Part shown: positions 32,991-44,624 of the stretch, in pieces
Position numbering within the stretch: the stretch's first letter is position 1
Layout: every line of letters starts with the position of its first letter
Source of the DNA: Byssothecium circinans
Lineage: Eukaryota; Ascomycota; Dothideomycetes; Pleosporales; Massarinaceae
Direction of reading: 5' to 3'
Assembly (NCBI GenBank): GCA_010015675.1
Contig: ML977004.1
Location: 84,655-148,654 of the forward strand
DNA length: 64,000 bases
Program-made: the position numbers and the translations under genes
Notes under the pieces: model-generated
The model's database searches: none
Told to the model about the DNA's origin: nothing
What the model saw: the letters and a program-made list of their open reading frames with translations, nothing else

Positions 32991-35280
32991 ATGTCTACCG
33001 AAGTACAGAAACCGGTCGTGCCCACCGAGGCCGCCGCCCCAGTCGTGCCTGCGGAGTCTGTCCCGACCGCTGCGCCCGTCGAGAGCGAGGCGAAGCCTAC
33101 AGAGGCTGCCGCCGAGCCTAAGCCTGCTGAGGAGACGCCTAAGGTGGAGGGCGAGACGGCTGCCGCCGCCCCTGTCGAGGAGAAGAAGGAGGAAAAGCCC
33201 GTTGAGCCCATCTACAGCGGCGCTCTCGGCTACAAGGCCCCGGGTCTGAAGAAGTGAGTTGGCAACCGGGTTCGAAAGCTGGTGGGTATCAGCGCTAACG
33301 AGATGGTAGCATCTTCCGCTTCTCCAAGAAGTACTTCTGGTTCGGCGAGGAGGCTCCGGTTCCCACCTCCAGCCTCTCTCAGTACCTTCGTGGCGAGAAG
33401 GCCGAGATCGCTCACCCGACCGCCGCCTGGTCGAGCGTCACCGGCAAGGGTCTTCTTTTCTTTGTCAAGCACGCCGACCAGAAGGAGACGCCTGCCGGTG
33501 TCCTGAATCTGGTATGCACGCACAGGGCGCAAATTTTCAGCTGGACCAAACACTAATTTCCACAGGCTGATGCGACCGAGCTGAGCAAAGACGGAGCTAT
33601 CGCGTTCCACTTCAAGCTCCACGGTGACAAGCACGCCTTTGAGGCTACATCTGTCCCTGAGCGCAACGGCTGGTTTATCGCCGTAGAAAAGGCTATTGAG
33701 GATGCTAAGGCCGCCAAGGAGAGCATTGTTTCTAGCGAGGCCTACAAGGAAGAGAAGAAGAAGCTTGGTAAGTTTTACGCTTTCGTCATCTGAAACGCGC
33801 CGCGTCCAAGATCGTCGCGCTCGCTTGTTCCCGCTGCTGTAGACGCACTGACACATGTATAGAGAAACCCACTTCGCTAGCGCACGTCGCTGCCGCCACT
33901 GCCCCAAAGAAGAGCGCTGAGGTCGCTCCAAAGAAGAGCACCGAAATTGGCTCCAAGCCCACTGAGGGTGAGGCTGCCACTGCTTCCACCGAGGCGGCTG
34001 TCGCTCCCGCCGCCCGCACTGGATCTTCTTCCAGCTCTTCCGACGAGGAGAAGAAAAAGAAGAAGAAGGCCTCCAAGAGTAAGAGCCGCTCCGTCTCCCG
34101 TGGAAAGCGCGCGTCCATCTTCGGCAGCATCCTCGGCAAGAAGGACAAGGCTGAGGAGAAGACTGAAGAGAAGAAGGAGGAAAAGAAGGAAAAGAAAGAG
34201 GAGAAGGCTGAAGAGAAGGAAGCCAAGAAGGAGGAGGAGGCTGCTCCTGCCACCGAGCGTAAGTTTACAGGTAACTTTCCACCAAATCATGCACTAACTA
34301 TCCTAGCCTCCACCGCGGCTCCCGCCACCGCTGCTCCTGTCATCACGGAGGACGTCCCTAAGACCGTTGAGGAGAGCAAGGCCGATGAGACTCCTGCCGC
34401 TGCTCCTGTAGCCGAGGAGAAGAAGGTCGAGGAGAAGCCAAAGCCGACCAAGCGCACCTCCATCTTCGGCAACTTCGTCGAGAAGCTCAAGAGCCCGACC
34501 CACGAGAAGAAAGAGCCGGAGCTCACTCCTGTTGCCAAGGAGCCGGAGATCTCTGCCGAGGCACCGAAGCTCGAAGAGACGCCAAAGGTTGAGGATGCTC
34601 CTCTCGCCCCGGTCAGTGACGTCGTCGACGGCGCCACCGATGCTCCCAAGAAGTCTGAGGAGGTGAAGCCTGCGACCACACCCGCTAAGGAGAAGCAGCA
34701 CTTCTCGTTTGGCAAGTTCTTGGGCGGTGGCAAGGAGAAGGTCAAGTCGCCTGCCACTGAGAAAGCACCCGAGGCCACCAAGACTGAGGAGGCTCCTAAG
34801 CTAGAGGAGGTTCCTGCTCCTGTTGCTCCCGTCGACCCGGTTGACCCCGCCGTCCCCGCTGCGGAACCTACTGAGGCTGCCAAGGAGGAGAAGAAGGAGG
34901 AGGCTGCTACTGAGGCCCCTTCCACCACCCCTACTGGTAAGAAGCGTGGCTCCATCTTCGGTTCCCTTGGTGGCTCCGTCAAGAAGGAGAAGGACGGTGA
35001 GGAGAAGTCCCAGGGTCTCAAGGGTCTCTTCCGCAACGCCAGCAAGGCTGCTAAGCCAAAGAAGGAGAAGGAGACCAACACCACTCCCGCCAAGGTTGAG
35101 GAGACTGTTGAGCCCGCCGAAGAGAAGACCGAGGCTGCGCCCGTCGCTGAGGAGAAGAAGACTGAGACTCCCGCTGTTCCTGCCTCCACTGAGCAGGCTA
35201 CCATTGGCGACGTCGGTCCGGATGCGGTTACAGTAGGGCAGGCTCCGAAAAGCAGCCCAGCAGTCACCTCTTCTGCATAA
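32991..35280 (+). CDS. Meu6-like PH-domain protein with repeated basic SIFG motifs
   Basis: Exons 32991-33253, 33310-33511, 33566-33767, 33863-34258 and 34307-35280; 678 residues. After an Ala/Pro/Glu-rich lead, residues 75-200 (YSGALGYKAPGLKKNIFRFS, KYFWFGEEAPVP, LRGEKAEIAHPTAAW, GKGLLFFVKHADQK) match the pleckstrin-homology-like domain of the fission yeast meiotic protein Meu6 family. The C-terminal 450 residues are Lys/Glu/Ala/Pro-rich and very biased. They carry a recurring basic-aromatic motif: KRASIFGSIL, KRTSIFGNFV, KQHFSFGKFL and KRGSIFGSLG. Such motifs could be kinase sites (R-x-S) or membrane-binding patches; this is inference. The family's role is poorly known. The CT-rich leader suggests high expression. 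Confidence 0.85.
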
Positions 35281-36248
35281 AGTATGGTGGGAAGATCCTA
35301 CCTTTCTCAACGACAGCCATGATGGAATGACGGAAAAGCAAAGGTATCGCAAAACCCTCCTTTGATGGCACGCCCGCCATGACCAACGCCCCAGGACCCT
35401 CCGGATCGGTTGCAGGTTTTGGATTCGAGCTTTCCGTGTCTCCTCTCGTATACCCGTTTTCTTTCAGACCAACTCTTGTTCGCTCGCTCTGCTGTGGGAT
35501 GATCATCTACGGCAAGTGGCATTCTCGCGAGTGTCATGTTTGTCTAGTCAGTGGTCACAACCCGATGCCGCCTGTTTTTTTGTCTAGATTGATACCACCC
35601 TGCACTTGTTTCTCTCATTTTGATACCAATGTCTGTTTGGTCGCCGGATGTCGTTTACCTGGTTTTATCGCGCAATACCCTTTGATACCCTGTGTACTGT
35701 CCTTATTGGGGCTTTTGTACAAGCGGCCGCTAGGGCACCGTCAACCTAATAATCTAATAGAATGTCGTTCATGGAAGTCCATCTCTGAACAATCATGGTG
35801 ATGTCCTCCACTATTTGCTGTAGTATATAGAGTGATCGACCACCAGGCTGGTGGCATGACGTGCATGAAAAACTGCATGTGGTGATGAGGTGTACAAGCT
35901 TGCCTGACCAATCCCCTAGCTGCATTTGGGCCGCCGTCTCGAATTCGCGCTTGTCGCTGTCACGAGGAGACGGTGCATCACTCATCATAGCTTGAGTCCA
36001 GGGGCCGTTGCGCAAAAAGCAAACGCAGCGCTTGCCTGATCCTTCTCCCTCGCATCTCCCGCTACCTAGGACTATCCAGGAGCTTCCCCGCATTGCGCGA
36101 CCTCACCCTTTCGATGATTGCGCCACACTCCGCACCTCACGCGACCGTCGTTGGCGCCGCTTGATGGATACAACTCTGCCCTCTTTCGCTTGTCGCTACC
36201 AAGTCCTGTGATCTCTGTGTCTACTGGAGAGGCATTCGAGGGTACAAG
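35281..36248. other. Intergenic, 3' flank of Meu6-like gene and promoter of UBTD-like gene
   Basis: No coding sequence supported. Short triplicated CTCCTTCAGA units occur just after the next start codon (36275-36303), inside its first intron. Confidence 0.5.
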
Positions 36249-37365
36249 ATGGTGAGTGTTCCGAGATGGCTCCTCCAGACTCCTTCAGACTCCTTCAGAC
36301 TCCTCCCAACTCACGCATCGCCTGTTTCGATGTCGCTTACCGAACCTTGGACTTCTTACAGCGATGTCACAATGCTAACATAGACTTCCAGGGCTGCTGT
36401 GTCTCCCGCCAGACCGGCGACGAGTCGCCCTACCCACCTGTCTCCACAAACCACGCCCCTGATGCTTCTTCTCGCAACATAACCGCCTCCTCGCCGCCGC
36501 GCTCAGCATCGCTCGTCTCCCCACGGGGCTCGAATGCACAGCCCATCACCGAACGCCGGCCGAATGTCCCTCTTAAGCCGATTGACCCCTCTCATCGCGC
36601 CAAACTACCGGCCAATCTCGCCTCTGGGCCACAGCGCAGTAACTCCATAACTCATACCGATAACGGCAACGGGAAGGTGCTTTGGACAAGAAGTCAATTG
36701 GAGAAGGAGCGGAATGATTGGTGGGATACGCGGACCACGGGCAGAGAAGAGATCTGGAGGGCGCTCAGATTGATGGTGGAGAGTGTGCAGGCGGGTGACT
36801 TGGCTGAGGCCCAGGCGCTACTCGATGCGACCGAGTGCACATGCCCGAACGGAATGCTTTGGAAGGGCGTATTCGACGGGCGGGGCGAGTGGTACAGAAT
36901 ACACGAGTGGATCGTAGTGGAGCCTGAAAATGTAGTGGACGACGAAGGTGACGGGAAAGAGGTGGATGACGATGATGATGAAGGTGGGGGCGTTGTTGGC
37001 ACAATACCGCGAGAGGGCAAAGGGAAGGAGGTCGAAGTTCTGGGAGACCCGGTCAAGGTCCGATGTAGACTAAGCAGTACCGGTCAAGACTGCATTGTGG
37101 GAATCCATAAAGGGGAGAGGGTGGGTGGCTTGGTCACAAAATTGAAGGCCAAGGCTGGGGTAAGTCATGTCGCGAAACTGCCGCATTCGGCCACTTGGAT
37201 TGCAAGATGAGAATTGAACGGCTGACTCGAGACCAGATCAATCCCTTTGCTTCCGTCCGAATCGTCTACGGCGGGCAAATTATCCACGAAAATCAACCGC
37301 TTGAATCGCATCCGTACTGGAACTACGAAAGCAAACACGTACTTATCGCCATGGTCTTTGAGTAG
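36249..37365 (+). CDS. UBTD-like ubiquitin-domain protein, probably N-myristoylated
   Basis: Exons 36249-36251 (ATG only), 36392-37159 and 37237-37365; 299 residues. Splicing directly after the ATG yields MGCCVSRQTGD, a classic N-myristoylation start with Cys3/Cys4 available for palmitoylation; without that intron the frame would start at 36266 with unrelated residues. Residues 97-180 (LWTRSQLEKERNDWWDTRTTGREEIWRALR... GDLAEAQALLDATECTCPNG) match the UBTD1/UBTD2 ubiquitin-binding domain. An acidic Asp/Glu linker precedes a ubiquitin-like fold ending VRIVYGGQIIHENQPL...HVLIAMVFE. UBTD proteins associate with E2 enzymes. The human homologues also begin MGxC, so the lipid anchor is conserved. 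Confidence 0.88.
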
Positions 37366-38899
37366 TGTTATCACTACACCCTAATGAGCTCAGGCATTGC
37401 GCACACTTGAGCAGCTCGCTACATCTTCAGTCTAGTATACTTAACAACCGACTTTATATATATGCCGAGGGTATCCTCTTTGGAGATCAACAACCCCACG
37501 AAATAACACCGCCACGGAACTCTACGAACCGCGCAGAAAAGGGGAAAGAGAAGGAAACATTCGTTGCGCACGGTTTGAATATTCTTTTCGCTTTGTTATT
37601 TAGCTTCAGCGCGGATGCTTTAAAAAGATACCCATCACTCTTCCTCTAATAACGTCCTTCTATCCCTTTCTGCATAGCTGCATACTTCAAGAGCAAAGGC
37701 TTGTGAATACCGTCGTCAGGTATGGGGTAGGGAAAGTATGGTCATGTATCAAAAGCCTTGCAACACTTTAACCCCAGAGGTGCAGTTGGCATGGAAAGGT
37801 ATAGCGTTCATTCAATGTAGTTATAGCGATAATGTTTATTCCAACGTAATCTATTCTACCTCGAAACCTTTTGGCTGTCCTCGTAGTTGTTCTCCGTTTC
37901 TAGAGTACAGTCTTTTTCCTCTCAATTACTCAAGAGCTCGCCATCTTGGGCCATGTGTACAAAGGCAGGCACAGCTCTGGGGCATGCGCATGAACATGTG
38001 TGGAGGAAAATCGAGCTCTAGAGAGGAATTCAGGCGAGCGAAGCTCTATTGTATCAGGGGTGAGATCGGATGAGACTATATACACAGAGTCGGGATAACA
38101 ATCCTCCGATCGCCTAATCGGCCTTTCACTATGTCCTACGCGACCTCTCATGGAGCAGAGAAAGGTCGACATCAAGGTAGAAACTAAAAGGTAGCTTTTC
38201 TACATGAATGGTCTGCATAACCCCGCCAGAGTTCTGACCGGGACTTCAACACGGGTGCTACTGCCGGCTCAGGTCGATATTGCTTGCCTTGCATCATGCA
38301 TCAGCATTTCCCGGCTTGCTATCATCTCTCCATGGCAGCCTCGTTTTATCACCTTTGTCCCACCAAACTTGTCTGCAAGCAAGTCGACTTGATGAGTTGT
38401 TTGATGACTTGACGACTAGTTCAATGACTTGACGACTAGTTTGATGACTTGACGACTTGTTTGATGACTTGACGACTTGACGCAATCAACTGGACTTGAC
38501 TTAACATGCTTGATGACAAGTTTGTGTCCCACAGCTGTGATATTCAACCCTTGAGGATACCACGGTACTTTTCTACTGGGTCAAGAGGTTGCTTTGAGCG
38601 GCATTTGGAAGTCACGAGGATGGATGATGCCAAGTTATAACGCCGACATTGCACTTGTGATCGAGGTTATTGGTGCACCCAGGCGGTGCTTTCAATGATG
38701 GGGATGAAGGTCTATGTGGCTTGAAGAGAGTGTGGGATACAAAAACGTATCAATCCTGCAGAATACCTCCGCTCACAACCCATCCATCACCCCCCCGCGA
38801 AACCCCCATTTTCAAACTCCCTTCACTGCAAGCCCTTGGGGAAATCCTCCCCATGTTCACTCTCAGCACTCCAGATCTCCTAGCTCCCCCTCCCCATGG
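37366..38899. other. Intergenic 1.5 kb with a tandem repeat
   Basis: Apart from the 20 bp repeat array at 38401-38480 I see nothing coding. Confidence 0.5.
38401..38480. repeat. 20 bp tandem repeat, four copies
   Basis: Four abutting 20-mers TTGATGACTTGACGACTAGT with one to three substitutions (start TCAATG in copy 2, CTTGT/CTTGA ends in copies 3 and 4). A partial copy precedes them. Confidence 0.95.
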
Positions 38900-39421
38900 C
38901 TAATATGGGTCCTTCAATCCAATGTAGAACCTCAGCTCTTTCTCCTTCTCCTCAGTGGAGCCATTGGTAGGCAGGCCCAGTGCCGTCAACACATTATCCA
39001 GCGCGGGGCCCGACATGTTCGAAAGATGAGCAGATGTGGCAGGAAAACCTGGGATGTCGGCGTTTGTCGTGTAATCACGGAGGGCGGTAAGAGGAGTGTC
39101 GGACTTTCTGACACTGGAGTTTTGAATGCGGGCGATGGAATTGTACTCGCTGTTGACAATAATTGGTTAGCAGATGGGCAGGATATCGAAATAAGTGTTT
39201 ACTCACGTTACCCGACGATCTGTGGTGATATCTGTGCGGGTTTGCTGAATCTGCCGCTGCATTTCCTGGATGTGCTGCATGATTGCAGCAGACTCGGCAA
39301 TTGGGGGGAGGTTGACAAGCTTTTCGTACTCGGTGGCGATGTCCTGGAGTGCTCCTGTTAGGCGCTGGAAATCGGGTTGTGGGCCGGGCTGAGGCTCGGG
39401 CTGGGGTGCGACGTTTTCCAT
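38900..39421 (-). CDS. Small conserved helical protein of unknown function
   Basis: Exons 39421-39207 and 39149-38900 (57 nt intron, donor GTGAGT, acceptor CAACAG) give 154 residues. A Pro/Gln-rich start (MENVAPQPEPQPGPQPDF) leads into a long helix with coiled-coil character (LTGALQDIATEYEKLVNLPP, IMQHIQEMQRQIQQTRTDI). A second block ends ALDNVLTALGLPTNGSTEEKEKELRFYIGLKDPY. The conserved-looking C-terminus suggests a real, small fungal protein; I cannot assign a function. A 16 bp minisatellite lies 90-235 nt upstream of its start. Confidence 0.7.
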
Positions 39422-39510
39422 GCTTCTAGTAGGTGAAAAGAAGACTCGAAGAACTGGGTGTGGTGGGTGTGGTCTGGGAGTGTGGCGTGGTTGAGGTAGG
39501 CGAAGGGTAA

Positions 39511-39659
39511 GGTGAGTGAAAGTTAAGGTGAGGTGAAAGTTGAGATAAGGTGGAAGTTGAGGTAAGTGGAAGTTAAGGTAAGTGGAAGTTAAGGTAAGTG
39601 GAAGTTAAGGTAAGTGGAAGTTAAAAGTTAAGGTAAGTGGAAGTTAAAAGTTAAGGTAG
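39511..39659. repeat. 16 bp minisatellite upstream of the small helical gene
   Basis: GGTAAGTGGAAGTTAA units repeat at least five times exactly (39561-39624 and 39632-39647), flanked by degenerate copies from 39511 and by AAGTTAA half-units. Each unit contains GGTAAGT on the plus strand. Confidence 0.95.
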
Positions 39660-40155
39660 AAGGCAGCAAACAATGCGCACGTGCAGCGGAAAATATACTA
39701 AACCCAAAGAGGGAGTCCTGGAACAGATATTACTTCTCCCCCGCGCCTCCCCACCTCTCTGCGGCTTTTAATCCATACGTTGATAATGCGCAAGACTTCC
39801 GTCATGGTAAGGAGAGAAAAAGGAAAAGGTAATGTGTGTGAAGATTGAATACTGTGACGATAGTCCCAAAGGGGGAAAATCCATGTTATACCGTGGATAT
39901 AGTCATTTTACATGAAGACTATACGGATGATATTTAACCCAACATATGCTATTCAATTACATGAAAATATACAGAAGGCCAACAGTGGTATACAAAATCC
40001 GTAAAAGATCCGCGCTATGCTTTTGCAATCGGAATATGCTTTTCCAACCCCCCAAACAAGAAAAAATGGTACCGGTTCAACCAAGCCGCCAAACAGATTA
40101 TGAAGCAGTTACAAGAACATATCTATGCATATCCGTTAGTCACTGTCCGAAAAGA

Positions 40156-43100
40156 TCACGCAGGGTAGTATACGTACGAAGTTATGGCGTCCATTCTCTC
40201 CTTGGTCAACTTTAGGCCAACCTTGAGGAACTCCGCGGATACATCGCGATGGTTCTGCTCAAGCTCTTTGTAGTTCCTCCGGTTAAGAAGCCAAGCGACC
40301 GAGTCATTCTCTGCCGCGACAGTGCCAGTGCGGTCCGTCTCCGAGAAGAACGGGAGCTCACCGCATGTAGTCCCTGGAAGGATGACCTCGTAGAAGTTTC
40401 CCTGCTCAAGCTCATACTCAGCCCTAAACCTGCCCTTCTCAAGGATATAGAAGCCGTCCGGTTCGTCGCCACGCGAGTACAACACTGTACCGGCAGGGTA
40501 CTCTTTCCGCTCAAAGTACGGTGCAGCGACGTGCCAAAAGTCTTCGTTCTTGGAGGACACATCCTCGAAAGTTTGGAGTATGATCTTGGTCGGTTGAGAG
40601 AAGTTCTTCCACTTGGAGGGAAGCACAGAATTTGACTCCTGTTCACCTTCGCTCGCAGCAGTGGAGTTGCCATGTTCACGAAATGTGGAGGCGGCGGCAA
40701 GATACCGCGCATCGCGCCTTGGAGAGGAGAAGTTAGGATCGAGAGGGTTCACGTTCAAAGATGATGCTGGGGATCCGGTTGAGCTATTGCCACTCGAAAT
40801 AGGCGCGGACCCATTGATGGACTTTGGTGGCGTCTTTTTCCGTTTCGGTGCCCGGGAGCTGCAGTGCTTGTAGAAGACCTCAAGAAGCTCGTTCTCGCAG
40901 CCCTCGAGTGCAGTGTTCAGATCTTCAAACACCCGTGGTGGAGGACATGCTTCATCGCCCTTCTCCTCGTCTAGCAGACCCACGTTCTGTAATGCTTGGC
41001 CGACTTTGTTCGTGAAAGAGATGCCCGAGACGATCATTTTGACGTCTCTGCCATTGAGGATGCGGTTGATGCGTTGGAAGCCTTCTGAACTAGAAAAGTC
41101 AACATCGACGACGTGGGAGAAGTCCACGATGATAAAGCTGATCGGCTGCTTCTCGAAGGTCTCTTCGTCAATCAGCGACCGCATGTAAGTTTCCACGGAT
41201 ACAATAGTCCCGAAGAACAGGAAGCCGCTCAGCTTGATCACCCGGATCTGTCCACGGACTTTGTTCAGATAGCGGCGATCGGCGCGGGGACGACGGACTG
41301 TTGATTCGGCAACCTCTCCGCTGTACGTTGCTCGCACTGCGGGTACGCGCGAGGACTGAACGACGTAGCTTACGCAAGCGAGCACTATACCCGCAAATAT
41401 GCCAACGACAAAGTCATATATTCCCATGATGAGGACGATGGCGACAATGGTTAGGTACTCGAGTTTGTGACACTTGCCAAATGGGTCCCAGAGTGCCTCT
41501 TCCATGAGCTCGATGCCGAGCAAGAAGATCAGGGCGCCAACGAGACAGATTGGAATGAAGCCGATCATGGCTGGGCCAGCCATCCAGACAGCAGTGGTGG
41601 CAATTGCGAGGAAAACGCCAGCCAAGCGAGAGTCGCCACCATTGTCGATGAACATGATGCTGTTGGCGTACACCAGATAATTCTGTTCAATGTCAACCTC
41701 GTTTTCTCCACGAAAATGTAGATGCCATACCTGAATACTGCCAACGCATCCCGAGAGGGTGTTTGAAATGCCGTGAGCGATCAGCTCGCGATTAACATTA
41801 ATATTATCTTCCTTGACCGCAGCCCCGAGTGCCGGCACATTGATAGGAACGTGAATGATGCCGAAGAAGGATAGGGCAAACATGGTCGGTATACAACTGA
41901 ATAGAGCGGCGCCATCAATTTGGCCGAACTCTGTATAGTGTTAGCGCACGCCCAAAAGTTGTACAGCCGTGTCGAAACCTTCCCTACGACATACGGATTT
42001 TCATCGTAAGAAAGTATTACTAAAAAAAATGTGTGCCTGAGAGACTTACTGAAGTAGGAGTAAAATCTGTAAAAAGGCACGCCGGCCTCGGGCTTCTCGA
42101 AAATCCACCCAGAGTTGCGGACGGAGTCCAAGTCCAATCGGAGAATGCCTTTGACAATGATGTAAAAGATGGCAAAGACGGCGATAAAGAAAGCGGGTAG
42201 GACAATGGGGCTCTTGATGTGTCGTCGTAAGACTAAGATGATGATTGCTAGGAAGAAGGGCAGGACCCATAGATACCAAGTGTCCGCTGAGAAGAGTTTG
42301 TGAAGAGTAGGCAGGTCGTAGTTCAAGTTACCTTCCAATCGGGCAGAGACTTCAATTCCGGTGACAACGAGAAAGAAACCCACGCCCCCGATACAGCCAA
42401 TCAGGATGTGTCGTGGGAAGAAGCTGACTAGGTTACCAAGCTTGAAAGCACCCAAGGCTAGGAATATCAAGCCTGTGATGACTGAGCTGAGGCAATACGA
42501 TACGATGGTGGTGGCCATGATCGCTTCTGGGCTCTGGCCCTTCATTCTCGCTATGATGGAGTACGCCATCTTGTGGAAAAAGGGGACTACTTCGATCATC
42601 TCTGAGCCTACGCCACCTCTAAAGGCGGACAAACCCAGCGAATAGCATAGCTGCGAGACAATACAACTGACGAAGAAGATGGAAATGCCGTCGGGGCCAG
42701 TCTCGCTGAATATGGAGCTCCCTAGAGGAAAAAGAATGTAGCCGTAGGATAGAGCGTCGAGTATGTTCAAAAGCAATCCCAGGAAGACGGCCGAGGACAT
42801 CTGGAGACTTGCCACTACGCCCTTGGTTGCTGCTTCCTTGGTGTAGTTCTTCGGATTCGTCGCACTCTTGGTCAGTTGGACCAGATGTTCCCGACCAGCC
42901 GCAAGAGACTCCCCAAGGCGTATCTTGACATTGTGGGAGCTTGATCGAGACGAGGCAGGTGCCATGGACCTCTTCCATTTCGGTGTAGAATCCGACCGAC
43001 TGAGTCTAGCTCTGGGTAGTAGTGGCGTCTCTTCGGTGTCCTCTACCACAACGTTTGGGAAGGCCGCAGCCGGCAGGTTCTTCAACGGATCAGAGCTTCG

Positions 43101-43601
43101 CCTCTCATGTCGTTGTAGTGCTGCGATGGATGAGTCGTTCTCCCCTCTCTCTGGGCTGATGACCGTCTCTAGCGAACTCGACTCATCGTCTTCCTCCAAG
43201 ATGGCCTCGTCTTCGTCCCCGATCGGCACGCGTTTGCCAGAGGCGTTGTCGGCACCGATTGTGCTGACCCTTCGCCGTGGGCCTTGGTAGGCCTCGGCGT
43301 CCAATGCATAGGCGGCAAGCTCTTGTGTCCTCTCGCGAACCCCATGCGACGAGTATTGGGGGGTGTCGGCGACCGAGTGCGACGTCTGGTGGGCGAAGGA
43401 GCGGATCGGATTGCGGGGTGCGTAGGAGCTAGAAAGAGTGTTTGACGCATTCGATGGGGCTCTTATGGGGTGTGATCGGGGGAGGGTATTCGAGCTATAG
43501 TCGAGCCGGTCTTGGGGAAATTCGGCGTCGCTTGCATTGTCGCCCATGAAGGGGAGCTGCTGGGTGGAGCCCTCACGGCGCGGGAGCAGTCGAGGTAGCA
43601 T
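40156..43601 (-). CDS. SulP-family transporter with STAS and cyclic-nucleotide-binding-like domains (Vsb1/Ygr125w-like)
   Basis: Exons 43601-42050, 41930-41731 and 41682-40156 give 1092 residues (start may instead be Met19 at 43547). A 240-residue disordered Ser-rich N-terminus precedes a SulP membrane domain of about a dozen helices (SYGYILFPLG, PRHILIGCIGGVGFFLVVTGIE, FFGIIHVPINVPALGAAVKEDNINVNRELIAHG, NYLVYANSIMFIDNGGDSRLAG). A STAS domain begins near residue 725 (GQIRVIKLSGFLFFGTIVS). A cyclic-nucleotide-binding fold lies at about 965-1060 with CGELPFFSETDRTGTV. This layout matches yeast Ygr125w (Vsb1), a vacuolar protein needed for basic amino acid storage, rather than plasma-membrane sulfate permeases. 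The second intron is only 48 nt and has no in-frame stop. Confidence 0.88.
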
Positions 43602-44624
43602 GTCGGCAATAAAAACTACCTTTCTAAGATTTTGGTGAAGCCAGAGCCACGCCGGCCGAAGAGGAGGAAGGCGCGGGCAGAGAGGTTGATTAGCAGGCGG
43701 GCGAGGTGGCTCACGAGCAACTGGGGTTAAGGAAAGTCATGGGACCGCATGATGTGTGGTAGCGGGAATGGTAGCAAACTGCAATAATGTCGAGAGGGGT
43801 AAGGTTAGTGAAGGGGCCGGACACGGCGGGAGTGAAATTTTGCTGTCCATGGATCTATGGACGTCATTTGCCAAGAAGGAGACTTCCGCGACCACCTACG
43901 ACCGACCACCATCAACCATCCGCTCCCAATTGGATCATGTCTCGGAGCATTGCACGACAGCAATTGGCAATAGACAGCTTCAACTGCGAACGATCACACC
44001 ACGCTGGCGGCAGATGGCGAGTGTTGGGACGAAGGCTGATGGCATGAGCCATGTATGTAGGTGGCTGCATTAGCGAAGCCGCTGCAGCGCGAATCCCGAC
44101 AGGCCGTACGCGTTCGCGTTCGTGCATGTGCATTATTATGTACATGAAACAATTGGCAATCTTTTCATTGTTCCCTTCTCAAGGTACTGATATCTGCCGT
44201 TCATGAAGCTTCAAGCCGTCACAAGAAACCATATCGCCTGCCCAACTAGTTCAATCCCCCTTGAGCTGCCACGTCTTTTTCTAGACGTGCCTTCTTCACC
44301 TGCGGACCTTGACTTGACTTCACTATAGTTGGTCAGTTCCTCCTTTTTAATATTGGACGAGTTTAGGGGGGCGTCGTGTTGGAGTGTTGACGGTACAACA
44401 AGGCCGGTTGCAACAATCGAAGCTTTGGACATGTAGCCGTAGCCGATCCCTGTCTACCCCCACAGAGCGTGGGGATTCATGGGGCAGTGTGCTGCCATGT
44501 AGTATAACCATCCCGAAGTCGGACGCATAAAACATTTGGAGATGCATGTTTTGTACGTCATCATGAGGATTGGCGTCCCACGTTCATCCGGCAAAATAGT
44601 CTTCTCCGCGCTTGTATGTACGGA
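43602..44624. other. Intergenic, no gene seen
   Basis: Promoter of the SulP gene (left) and the 3' flank of Psf1 (right). Short frames only. Confidence 0.5.

Noticed and set aside
32590..33249. 219-codon plus-strand frame
   Set aside because: Covers the promoter and a shifted frame of the Meu6-like first exon; no family resemblance.
34287..35267. 326-codon Ser/Thr/Gly/Val-rich minus-strand frame
   Set aside because: Antisense mirror of the Lys/Glu/Ala/Pro-rich Meu6-like tail.
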